Shown here: positions 1 through 5,436 of the stretch, one piece after another
Layout of the letters: each line of letters starts with the position of its first letter
Numbering within the stretch: the stretch's first letter is position 1
Source of the DNA: JBGTLW01 sp041743835
GTDB taxonomy: Bacteria > Planctomycetota > Phycisphaerae > Phycisphaerales > Phycisphaeraceae
Reading direction: 5' to 3'
Assembly: GCA_041743835.1 (NCBI GenBank)
Contig: JBGTLW010000254.1
Location: forward strand, 1 to 5,436
Length of the DNA: 5,436 nucleotides
The notes under the pieces: model-generated
What the model was told of the DNA's origin: nothing
The model's input: the letters and a program-made list of their open reading frames with translations, nothing else
Databases searched by the model: none
Made by a program: the position numbers and the translations under genes

Positions 1-2
1 TC

Positions 3-995
3 AGGCGGGCCGGCGAGTTTGCCCGGCTAAGTAACGAGCAGCGCGACCAGGCCCTGGCATTGGCGCATGAGCTTGTTCGCAATGAGCCGGGCATCTCGCT
101 CAATCAAGCGGCGCTTGTCATCAGCAAGCAACTGGACCGCGCGCACGAAACCATCCGGCTGCTCCTCGCGCAGCAAGACCCACCGCTGTTCCCCGGCCGC
201 GCCACCAAGCTATCCCAGCGCGACCATCGGCTGATCGAGCGGGCGATGCGGTGGGGTGTCCCCGTGATGAAACTTGCCGAGCGCTTCGGCAAAAGCCCCG
301 GCTCGATCCGCAGGGCGGCGGCGTGTCATCGGCTACAACTCCTGCGCTCGCTCGACCTCACCGGCCCAAGTTCGCCCCTCTTCACCCGCCCCGATGCCCA
401 AGAGGTTTATCTCACCAGCGAACGGGCGCAGCAGGCCGACCGCCCCGCCGCCGTGTTGCCGCGTGTCCCGCTTGGTGAACTCCCCGAGCCGATCAAGCCG
501 CTGTATCAACAGCCGATGCTCGAAGCCGCGAACCAGCAGCACCTGCTCGGGCGATACCACTATCTGCGCTTTGCCGCACGCGAGTTGGTGACCCGCACAC
601 CCCACCACGCGCCGCGCGTGGGCGACCTCGACCTTGCCGAGGACTTCATCAAGCAATCCCAGGCGCTCCGCAGCCGCATCGTGCGTGCGAATCTGCCGGT
701 GGTGCTGTCGGTTGCCCGGCGTCACACGCTGCGCGACCCACACACCCCGCCGCACCTGATCGTCCACCTGCTCGCCGCCGGTCACGAAGAGCTGATCGAC
801 GCGGCCCACGCATTCGACCCCTTCACCAGCCGGGATTTCTCGCGATACCTCATCAACCGCCTGCTGCGGCGGTACGCGGCCATGCCCGATTCAATCGAAA
901 GACGCCGCGCCCTCCGACGCGATGACGACCAGCGCGTGCTGGACAACCTGCTCGCCGAGGCGCGTTTGCGGGGTGTGGACTTGCTAGCGGAATAG
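3..995 (+). CDS. Sigma-70-like regulator with N-terminal HTH segments, 5'-partial, lacking region 4
   Basis: The frame is open from base 3 to the TAG at 993-995 and gives 330 visible residues. A TTG at 60 could start it, but the 19 codons before it continue a plausible helix (FARLSNEQRDQALALAHELV), so the real start is probably left of the window. Visible residues 8-58 and about 69-114 each look like a helix-turn-helix, the second containing RWGVPVMKLAERFGKSPGSI. Residues about 160-196 (LYQQPMLEAANQQHLLGRYHYLRF) resemble sigma region 1.2. Residues 223-242 (RSRIVRANLPVVLSVARRHT) resemble region 2.1, and 251-292, with AFDPFTSRDFSRYLINRLLRRYA, resemble regions 2.2-2.4. The protein ends about 38 residues later with no regions 3 or 4. 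I associate this architecture with planctomycete sigma-like proteins. Residues that normally bind core polymerase and melt the promoter are altered, so an active sigma role is uncertain and a DNA-binding regulator is possible. It converges on queD. Confidence 0.8.
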   Translation, partial: RRAGEFARLSNEQRDQALALAHELVRNEPGISLNQAALVISKQLDRAHETIRLLLAQQDPPLFPGRATKLSQRDHRLIERAMRWGVPVMKLAERFGKSPGSIRRAAACHRLQLLRSLDLTGPSSPLFTRPDAQEVYLTSERAQQADRPAAVLPRVPLGELPEPIKPLYQQPMLEAANQQHLLGRYHYLRFAARELVTRTPHHAPRVGDLDLAEDFIKQSQALRSRIVRANLPVVLSVARRHTLRDPHTPPHLIVHLLAAGHEELIDAAHAFDPFTSRDFSRYLINRLLRRYAAMPDSIERRRALRRDDDQRVLDNLLAEARLRGVDLLAE

Positions 996-1034
996 AGGCG
1001 GGGCGCGACAGCGGCGGCGGTCACCCGTGACGCC

Positions 1035-1400
1035 TCAATCCCCCGCGTACTCTGCGGCCGAGGTGCAGGTCTCACGCACACGCACGAGCTTGAGGATAGG
1101 CAGGTCCGGCAGCAGTCGTTCATACACCCAGCGTGCGAGCATCTCCGCGGTCGGGTTCTCCAGGCCGGGGATATCGTTGAGGCAGTAGTGGTCCAGCTCC
1201 TTGACGATCGGCTCGGTCAGGGCCTTGAGTTGGCCGAAGTCGATGAGATACCCCTTCGCTTCATCGACTTCGCCCTCGACCACGACCTCGACCTTGAACG
1301 AGTGGCCGTGCAGCCGCCGACACTTGTGTCCGTCGGGGAAGGTGGGCAGCCAATGCGCTGCTTCAAAGTCGATGGTTTTGATGAGCGATGCACGCATCAT
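1035..1400 (-). CDS. queD: 6-carboxy-5,6,7,8-tetrahydropterin synthase QueD
   Basis: QueD converts 7,8-dihydroneopterin triphosphate to 6-carboxytetrahydropterin, the second step toward preQ0 and the tRNA base queuosine, in the cytoplasm. From the ATG at 1400 the protein is 121 residues, the usual QueD length. With this start, Cys27 and the pair Asp70-His71 (in LDHYCLND) and Glu110 (in VRVRETCTSAAEY) fall at the positions known for the E. coli catalytic and pterin-binding residues. The zinc ligands are His16 (DFEAAHWL), His31 and His33. The spacing CRRLHGH fits the CxxxHGH signature that separates QueD from eukaryotic-type pyruvoyltetrahydropterin synthase. An upstream ATG at 1442 would add 14 residues with no family resemblance and was not chosen. 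A second ATG follows immediately at 1397. No Shine-Dalgarno sequence is visible. It lies 57 bp after the DinB-like gene on the same strand. No other queuosine gene is in the window. Confidence 0.95.
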   Translation of the reverse strand: MMRASLIKTIDFEAAHWLPTFPDGHKCRRLHGHSFKVEVVVEGEVDEAKGYLIDFGQLKALTEPIVKELDHYCLNDIPGLENPTAEMLARWVYERLLPDLPILKLVRVRETCTSAAEYAGD

Positions 1401-1403
1401 CCG

Positions 1404-1409
1404 ATTGTA
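1404..1409 (-). promoter_or_regulatory. Candidate -10 element for queD
   Basis: Read on the minus strand the hexamer is TACAAT, five of six matches to TATAAT. It ends 3 nt before the first queD ATG and 6 nt before the second. Transcription starting about 7 nt downstream would begin at or next to the second ATG, giving a leaderless mRNA. The best -35 at 17-bp spacing (TTCATG) is poor. This is inference from sequence only. Confidence 0.3.
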
Positions 1410-1457
1410 CCGGCTCGCGCCGCAGTCATGAAGCGGACGCATAGGATCGGGGTTGCC

Positions 1458-1967
1458 TCACCGCCAAGGCGGCGCACCCATGAGCCGGCGGCACAGGCCG
1501 ATCTGCCCGGTGTGCAGCGACTCGTGGCGGATGAACCACCAGATGGCATCCTCGCGGTTGGTCATCGCCCAGTGTGGCTGGCCCGGCGGGTCGTCGAGCG
1601 TGGCCGGGCGTAGCCCCGCGACCTCCGCCATCACCGCGACATGCACCGCATCCAGCGCCGCCACGATCGCATCTGCCGACGGATACAGCGTCGCATCCGC
1701 TAAGGGCATGGAGCCTTTGCCAAACAGCTTCCCAAACCCCGCGGTCAGGCCCGGCAAGGCTGGCAGCTCCCGCCCCAGCAACCGCTCCCACAGCAGCGAG
1801 CCTTCGGACACCGCCAGATGCCCAACCTGCCACGCGATGTGCGTCCCGCCGCCGGGCATCTCAAACCATCGGCCGCGGTCGGTCTGCTCCAAAACCCGAT
1901 GGGTATAGGTGCGCGTGCGGTTGATGTGGTCCACAAGTGTCGCGAGTCGTTCCATACACACAGTCAT
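1458..1967 (-). CDS. DinB/YfiT-like superfamily protein (putative metal-dependent enzyme)
   Basis: This 169-residue protein has the DinB four-helix-bundle pattern. An early helix carries GTHIAWQVGHLAVSEGSLLW, with His50 as a likely metal ligand. The last helix carries WWFIRHESLHTGQIGLCRRL, where His148 and His152 form the H-x3-H pair. Together these make the three-histidine metal site typical of the family. The length is normal for DinB_2-type proteins. Members include bacillithiol- and mycothiol-dependent transferases and many proteins of unknown substrate, so only the family can be assigned. The start is taken at the ATG at 1967; a second ATG at 1955 would remove only four residues, and neither has a visible ribosome binding site. 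The predicted product is soluble, with no signal peptide. It lies upstream of queD on the same strand, so cotranscription is possible, but a -10-like hexamer in the 57-bp gap suggests queD may also have its own promoter. Confidence 0.88.
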   Translation of the reverse strand: MTVCMERLATLVDHINRTRTYTHRVLEQTDRGRWFEMPGGGTHIAWQVGHLAVSEGSLLWERLLGRELPALPGLTAGFGKLFGKGSMPLADATLYPSADAIVAALDAVHVAVMAEVAGLRPATLDDPPGQPHWAMTNREDAIWWFIRHESLHTGQIGLCRRLMGAPPWR

Positions 1968-2037
1968 CGGCCGTCAGATGACACAAACCGCAATGCGGGC
2001 GTTGCACAAATCCCGTTGTGTCACACGAAACGCGGGG

Positions 2038-2067
2038 GAAGCCCAGGGATTGCAATCCCTGGGCTTC
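2038..2067. repeat. Perfect 30-bp palindrome, candidate hairpin/terminator after dsbD
   Basis: Each arm is 15 bp with no gap: GAA then GCCCAGGGATTG, followed by its exact reverse complement. As RNA it could form a 13-bp stem closed by a UGCA tetraloop on either strand. It begins 17 nt past the dsbD stop and lies upstream of the DinB-like gene, so it fits a transcript-end or mRNA-stabilising hairpin for dsbD. The minus-strand tail after the stem begins CCCCGCGTTTCG, not a uridine run, so it is not a classical intrinsic terminator. A dispersed REP-like element or a symmetric protein-binding site are alternatives. No second copy is in the window. Confidence 0.75.
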
Positions 2068-2084
2068 GGATCTGTTCGCGCGCT

Positions 2085-3950
2085 TCACCGCATCGCGGCT
2101 GCCCCGTCCCCCTGCGCGGCACGGATCGCAGCGAGCACCTGGTCGGCGGTGTAGAAATCCGAGGTCAACACCGCGTCGCCATTCGGCGCGTACACCACGA
2201 GCAGCGGGATCGTCACCCGGCCGGTGCTCTCAAGCATCGCACGACCCACCAGGTTGTCGCTGCTGCTGATATCGACTTTCATCGGCACGACCCCGCGGCT
2301 GTTAAGTGCCGTCGAGACCTCCTCCGAATACAGCACGCGGTGCTCAAGAGCCTTGCAGTTGAGGCACCACTCGGCGGTGAAATCCACGACGACGACGTTG
2401 CCCTCCGCAAGGGATTGGGCGAATTGCTCGGGCGTGTAGTACACCCAGTTCACGGGGCCACGGTCCGTTAGTTCAACCCCGCCCAGCGCAGCGAGCGCAA
2501 TGGTCACCAGCCCCACAACCGTCCATGTGGCCCTGCGATATGGGCATGAGGAGAACTGCCAGACGCGGTGGACCATCCACCCGCCCGCTGCCGCGATCAG
2601 CGCCATCACCGGCCACCAGTAAAGCAGCGTGGGCGGCGCGGGGGGCTTCGCGGTGAATATGCTCAGCCCGACACCCACAAAGTATGCTGCGGCCGCGAGC
2701 ATCAGCAGGCCCATGACCTGCTTGAGCAATTCGCTGCCCGGCCCGGTGCGCGGCACACGCGCGACCAGCGCGGGGAAGGCTGCGAGCAGCAGGTAAGGCA
2801 GAGCCATGCCCACGCCGATCGCCCCGAAGGTGAGCAGCGTGACTGGCGCAGCCTGGAGCGTCGCCCAGCCGGCCGCGGCCCCCATGAACGGCGCGGTGCA
2901 GGGTGTGGACAGCACAGCAGTCATCACCCCGAAGCCGACAGAGCCGAGGATGCTTTCCTGCTTGGGGCTGACGGAGTAAACCCAATTGGGCAGGCGAAGC
3001 GAGAACACGCCACACATCCCCACCGCGAAGACCGCGATCACCAGCCCGACGGCCACGGTAAACAGCGGCCGCTGAAACAGGTCGTTTGCCGCGCGGAACT
3101 CCGCAAGCGTCGCGATCGCCACCGCAATCGCCAGCCAGAACCCCACGATCCCAGCCGTCATCGCCAGCCCCAGCACCAGCGTACGCCCGCGCGAGCCCGC
3201 CGTCTTGCTCAGGCTCATGACCTTGATGGGGATCACCGGCAGCACGCACGGCGTGAAGTTCAGCAGCAGCCCGCCCACTGCCGCGACAAGCAGCAACAGC
3301 GCCACACCGATCGGCCCGGTCGCATCGAGCGAAAAGAAGTAGAAGTTGATGGCGGACGCTGTGGCCGTCGCGTCGTCAAAACCCGCGAAGAGTGCCGCGA
3401 CTTCGGCGCTGGGGGGCGGGATGTCGGCCTGCGACGCGACGATGGTGAGGGATGCGGGCAGCTCGATCTCGGTCGGTGCGAAGCAGGCTAGCGCGTCGCA
3501 GGCCTGCACCGTGACCCGCACCACCGCCGCCAGCTCGCCGGGCGTTGCGTCTGGCGAGACCGTCACGGGGATGTAGATGATGGTCTGCCCCTCGAACACG
3601 GGCAGCTTGTCTGCGGCAAACAGGAAGGACACTTCGATGTCGTGCGTGGCGGGGAAGCGTGTGGGCGACATCGCCAGCACGCCGGGGGCCGAGGGCACCA
3701 GCGATACTGCGGTGGGGATGAGGAACGATTCAGACGCGGGGATGCGTGCGGCATCCGCGTTGATGTGGAAGTTCTCAGCGATGTCGAGCACGACCGCGAG
3801 GATGCGCTGGTCGCCCGGGTGGGCTTGGGGCTGGTCCCACACAGCACGGGCCTGGACCACGCTGGCGGAGTCCGCTTGACCGAGCGCAGCGGGCTGCCAA
3901 GCCATGAACAAGCACGAAAAGACGAGCGGAATAAGGCGAGCTAGGTGCAT
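2085..3950 (-). CDS. dsbD: Thiol:disulfide interchange protein DsbD
   Basis: DsbD carries electrons from cytoplasmic thioredoxin across the inner membrane to reduce periplasmic disulfide proteins and cytochrome c maturation factors. The 621-residue protein has all three modules. A signal peptide covers residues 1 to about 24 (hydrophobic core LIPLVFSCLFMAW, ending near ALGQA). The periplasmic alpha domain, about 28-175, contains the cysteine pair C151/C156 in QACDALACFAPTE. The membrane beta domain, about 213-491, has roughly eight hydrophobic segments, with Cys235 in NFTPCVLPVIPIKVMSL and Cys351 in LSTPCTAPFMGAAAGW. The C-terminal thioredoxin-like gamma domain has the active site DFTAEWCLNCK (C529/C532) and a cis-proline motif near TIPLLVV. 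The start at the ATG at 3950 gives a proper signal peptide; no Shine-Dalgarno sequence precedes it. It is divergent from fliM, 143 bp apart. No substrate gene, such as a cytochrome maturation factor, is adjacent, so its physiological partner is unknown. Confidence 0.95.
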   Translation of the reverse strand: MHLARLIPLVFSCLFMAWQPAALGQADSASVVQARAVWDQPQAHPGDQRILAVVLDIAENFHINADAARIPASESFLIPTAVSLVPSAPGVLAMSPTRFPATHDIEVSFLFAADKLPVFEGQTIIYIPVTVSPDATPGELAAVVRVTVQACDALACFAPTEIELPASLTIVASQADIPPPSAEVAALFAGFDDATATASAINFYFFSLDATGPIGVALLLLVAAVGGLLLNFTPCVLPVIPIKVMSLSKTAGSRGRTLVLGLAMTAGIVGFWLAIAVAIATLAEFRAANDLFQRPLFTVAVGLVIAVFAVGMCGVFSLRLPNWVYSVSPKQESILGSVGFGVMTAVLSTPCTAPFMGAAAGWATLQAAPVTLLTFGAIGVGMALPYLLLAAFPALVARVPRTGPGSELLKQVMGLLMLAAAAYFVGVGLSIFTAKPPAPPTLLYWWPVMALIAAAGGWMVHRVWQFSSCPYRRATWTVVGLVTIALAALGGVELTDRGPVNWVYYTPEQFAQSLAEGNVVVVDFTAEWCLNCKALEHRVLYSEEVSTALNSRGVVPMKVDISSSDNLVGRAMLESTGRVTIPLLVVYAPNGDAVLTSDFYTADQVLAAIRAAQGDGAAAMR

Positions 3951-3956
3951 AAGGGC

Positions 3957-3962
3957 ATTCTA
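3957..3962 (-). promoter_or_regulatory. Candidate -10 element for dsbD
   Basis: On the minus strand this reads TAGAAT, five of six matches to TATAAT, ending exactly 6 nt before the dsbD ATG. A start site at the usual distance would fall on the A of the ATG, so the message would be leaderless, in keeping with the missing ribosome binding site. No convincing -35 hexamer is seen 16-18 bp upstream. Confidence 0.3.
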
Positions 3963-4049
3963 GGGGAGGGCTTAACCCCGGACGCGTGCGTTTGATTCCC
4001 GTGGGGTTGGGCGCCGGGAGCCGATGATTGAAGCACGCGCCCGGTGTCG

Positions 4050-4057
4050 CCCGATAA
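4050..4057 (+). promoter_or_regulatory. Candidate flagellar sigma-28 (FliA) -10 element for fliM
   Basis: The octamer CCCGATAA matches the FliA -10 consensus GCCGATAA at seven of eight bases and lies 36 nt before the fliM ATG. Upstream, TGAAG (4029-4033) partly resembles the TAAAG -35 core, but the spacing of TGAA to the octamer is 17 rather than about 15, so the match is incomplete. It may be chance in a 143-bp GC-rich intergenic region. Confidence 0.25.
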
Positions 4058-4082
4058 CAACGCTATCCGCCGCGACCGGCCC

Positions 4083-4086
4083 GGAG
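4083..4086 (+). promoter_or_regulatory. Ribosome binding site of fliM
   Basis: GGAG lies 7 nt before the ATG at 4094. It is the only clear Shine-Dalgarno sequence in front of a gene in this window, and it supports this start over the out-of-frame ATG at 4089. Confidence 0.6.
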
Positions 4087-4093
4087 CGATGCT

Positions 4094-5122
4094 ATGCCCG
4101 ACGTGCTCAACCAGGACGACATCAATGCCTTGCTCTCGGCGGTCGAGGGCGACGACAACGACGGCTCGGACGGCCGGAACGCCACCGCACGGATTTTCAG
4201 CAAACGACGCGGCGGCGTGCCCGACGATGTCGAGGTCCGCGATTACGACTTCAAGCGGCCGGAGCGCGTGTCCAAGGACCAGATGCGGGCGCTCGAATCA
4301 CTCCACGAGGGCTTTGCCCGCAGCTTCGGCGCGGGGCTTTCGGGCTTCCTCCGCACGATCATGGAGGTGAAGGTCGCCAACATCGAGCAGATGACCTTCA
4401 GTGAGTTCACGCACTCGCTGCCCAACCCCACGTGCTTCAACCTGATCTCCTGCGCCCCGCTCGAAGGTTCGCTATGCCTGGAGATCAGCCCGCTGATTAT
4501 CTACCCGGTGATCGACCGCCTGCTGGGCGGTTCCAACGCGGACTTGTTCATCCCGCAGCGGCCGCTAACCGCGATCGAGCTGCGTCTGGTCAGCAAGATT
4601 CTGGACCGCGCACGGGGTGCCCTGCGTGAGGCGTGGGAGAACATTGTCGAGCTTGATTTCAAGTTTGAGGACAGCGAATCCAACCCGGTGCTTGTGCAGA
4701 TCGTGCCTCCGAACGAGGTGGTGGTGGTGGTTGGTTTTGAGCTGAAGATGGGTGGCCGGGCTGGCACGATGAGCCTGTGCATCCCATACAACGTGATCGA
4801 GCCGGTGGTTGAAAAGCTGAACAATCAGACGTGGTCGTCGTACCGCCGGCAGGACCGGGACAAGAAGCTTCGCAACCGGTTAACCAGCCACCTGGAAGTG
4901 GCGCGGGTCGATGTCTCAGCGAGGCTGGCGGACACGAGCATGCGCCTGTCGGACCTGGTCAATCTTCAGGTGGGCGACCTGATTATCACGGAAAAACCCG
5001 CGGCGGCCCCGCTGTCGCTGCTGGTGGAAGGCAAGCGCAAGTTCATCGGCCAACTGGGGCAGTACAAGGGCAACCGGGCGTTCAAAGTCGAGCGTGAGAT
5101 CACCCCCCGCGACCGCGTTTAA
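4094..5122 (+). CDS. fliM: Flagellar motor switch protein FliM
   Basis: FliM forms the middle of the flagellar C-ring, binds phosphorylated CheY and, with FliG and FliN, sets the direction of rotation. The 342-residue protein is full length. Residues 5-17 (LNQDDINALLSAV) form the N-terminal CheY-P-binding helix. A flexible acidic and basic linker follows to about residue 45. YDFKRPERVSKDQ (51-63) opens the CheC-like middle domain, which runs to about 250 and includes FARSFGAGLSGFLR and the GG-containing turn RLLGGSNADLF near 142-152 that belongs to the FliG-contacting region. The C-terminal SpoA domain, about 265-335, contains RLSDLVNLQVGDLIITEKP and FIGQLGQYKGNRAFKV and is expected to pair with FliN. 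A GGAG sequence 7 nt before the ATG supports the start. No fliN, fliL or other flagellar gene is next to it, which is unusual because fliM commonly sits in a fliL-M-N cluster. The neighbour upstream is divergent dsbD. Confidence 0.97.
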   Translation: MPDVLNQDDINALLSAVEGDDNDGSDGRNATARIFSKRRGGVPDDVEVRDYDFKRPERVSKDQMRALESLHEGFARSFGAGLSGFLRTIMEVKVANIEQMTFSEFTHSLPNPTCFNLISCAPLEGSLCLEISPLIIYPVIDRLLGGSNADLFIPQRPLTAIELRLVSKILDRARGALREAWENIVELDFKFEDSESNPVLVQIVPPNEVVVVVGFELKMGGRAGTMSLCIPYNVIEPVVEKLNNQTWSSYRRQDRDKKLRNRLTSHLEVARVDVSARLADTSMRLSDLVNLQVGDLIITEKPAAAPLSLLVEGKRKFIGQLGQYKGNRAFKVEREITPRDRV

Positions 5123-5183
5123 CCCAGCATCACCGGGCTGCCCCCTCCGCAATCCAAGCCCATTTTCAACTCCAATCAACCTA

Positions 5184-5211
5184 GCCCGCGAGCTGCGCTC
5201 GGTCGGCGGGC
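5184..5211. other. GC-rich hairpin downstream of fliM
   Basis: GCCCGC (5184-5189) pairs with GCGGGC (5206-5211). Stacked directly on it, GAGC (5190-5193) pairs with GCTC (5197-5200) around a TGC loop, leaving GGTCG as a one-sided bulge. It begins 62 nt after the fliM stop and has no uridine run on the plus strand, so it is at most a weak or factor-assisted terminator for fliM or for the minus-strand gene ending at 5311. The rest of 5123-5310 shows no ORF or RNA gene that I recognise. Confidence 0.4.
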
Positions 5212-5310
5212 ATCCCACCCCCGCTCGCAAACCCTTCTCTACAAGCGGTTTCAGGCGATTCGGGGGGGCGGGGGGTTGATTTTGTGATTTACGAAACAGG
5301 GTGAAGACAT

Positions 5311-5436
5311 TTACCCCCGATCTCCACCGGTGAGTGTTTGGATGAGGTAGGTGTCTTCGAGGCCGCAGCGGAGGCGTCGGGTTTTGAGGCTGGTGCGTTT
5401 GGCTTTGAGCTTGGTGCTGGCCTTGGGGGTCGAGCG
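5311..5436 (-). CDS. C-terminal end of an unidentified protein, partial, perhaps DUF4091-like
   Basis: Read from the right edge on the minus strand, an open frame of 41 codons ends in TAA at 5313-5311. Nearly all third positions in the first 35 codons are G or C (for example CTC, ACC, CGC, GAC, TAC, ATC), as expected for a real gene here, and the other strand in this stretch holds stops. The visible tail is basic (about five lysines and seven arginines) and then carries RRLRCGLEDTYLIQTL. That segment resembles the R-x-GLxDxxYL-type ending of DUF4091 and related carbohydrate-active proteins, but the resemblance is short and from memory, so the family call is tentative. The start and most of the protein lie outside the window. 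It is convergent with fliM, with 188 bp between the stops. Confidence 0.55.
   Translation of the reverse strand, partial: RSTPKASTKLKAKRTSLKTRRLRCGLEDTYLIQTLTGGDRG

Noticed and set aside
333..809. 158-codon minus-strand frame across the sigma-like gene
   Set aside because: The plus-strand frame carries recognisable HTH and sigma region 2 motifs through this whole stretch; the antisense frame has none.
1016..1034. Small hairpin between the convergent first gene and queD
   Set aside because: GGC plus GTCA can pair with TGAC plus GCC around a CCCG loop with one bulged G, but the stem is short and there is no uridine run, so it is too weak to call a terminator.
1401..1442. N-terminal extension of queD to the ATG at 1442
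   Set aside because: The extra 14 residues (MRPLHDCGASRYNR) do not fit the family, and the start at 1400 puts the catalytic residues at the standard QueD positions.
2018..2026. GTGTCACAC dyad upstream of the DinB-like gene
   Set aside because: It is only 9 bp with a single central base. Such short dyads are expected by chance and nothing ties it to a known operator.
2473..3249. 258-codon minus-strand frame inside dsbD in another reading frame
   Set aside because: It overlaps the membrane domain of dsbD on the same strand in a different frame, has biased low-complexity composition, and is not needed to complete dsbD, which is uninterrupted.
2568..3491. 307-codon plus-strand open frame antisense to dsbD
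   Set aside because: It is the antisense of an intact, clearly conserved dsbD. Its translation is rich in R, H, Q and G with no domain, as expected for a shadow frame in GC-rich DNA.
2085..3950. Possible split or degraded dsbD
   Set aside because: The signal peptide, both periplasmic cysteine pairs, both TPC membrane motifs and about eight membrane segments are all present in one uninterrupted frame, so the gene looks intact.
4041..4079. Inverted repeat CCGG-TG-TCGC and GCGACCGG in the fliM leader
   Set aside because: The arms differ by a 2-nt insertion and enclose a 21-nt loop. In sequence this GC-rich it is not convincing as a riboswitch or attenuator.

Overview
This 5.4 kb stretch of GC-rich chromosomal DNA most likely comes from a planctomycete, probably of the Phycisphaerae type. 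That placement is inferred from three things: the first gene is a sigma-70-region-2 protein with added N-terminal helix-turn-helix segments, a type I associate with that lineage; most genes lack a clear Shine-Dalgarno sequence; and a flagellar gene stands alone among unrelated genes. No rRNA, tRNA, CRISPR array or complete mobile element was seen.

Layout: (1) 3-995, plus strand, a sigma-70-like protein whose frame is open to the left edge of the window, so its true start lies outside. It keeps regions 1.2 and 2 but ends without region 4. (2) 1035-1400, minus strand, queD (6-carboxy-tetrahydropterin synthase, queuosine/7-deazaguanine pathway), convergent with the first gene. (3) 1458-1967, minus strand, a DinB/YfiT-like putative metal-dependent protein, 57 bp upstream of queD on the same strand. 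(4) 2038-2067, a perfect 30-bp palindrome just after the end of dsbD. (5) 2085-3950, minus strand, a full-length DsbD electron transporter with all three cysteine pairs. (6) 3951-4093, a divergent intergenic region with candidate promoter elements for dsbD and fliM. (7) 4094-5122, plus strand, complete fliM (flagellar motor switch). (8) 5123-5310, non-coding, with a GC-rich hairpin and a G-tract. (9) 5311-5436, minus strand, the last 41 codons of a gene running out of the window.

The genes do not form one pathway. They look like core and housekeeping chromosome: tRNA modification, periplasmic thiol reduction and motility, next to one lineage-specific regulator. I do not see a convincing new multi-gene system. 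The points most worth a second look are the sigma-like protein with an eroded core-binding and promoter-melting surface, the 30-bp palindrome, and two -10-like hexamers each placed exactly 6 nt before an ATG, which suggests leaderless transcripts.
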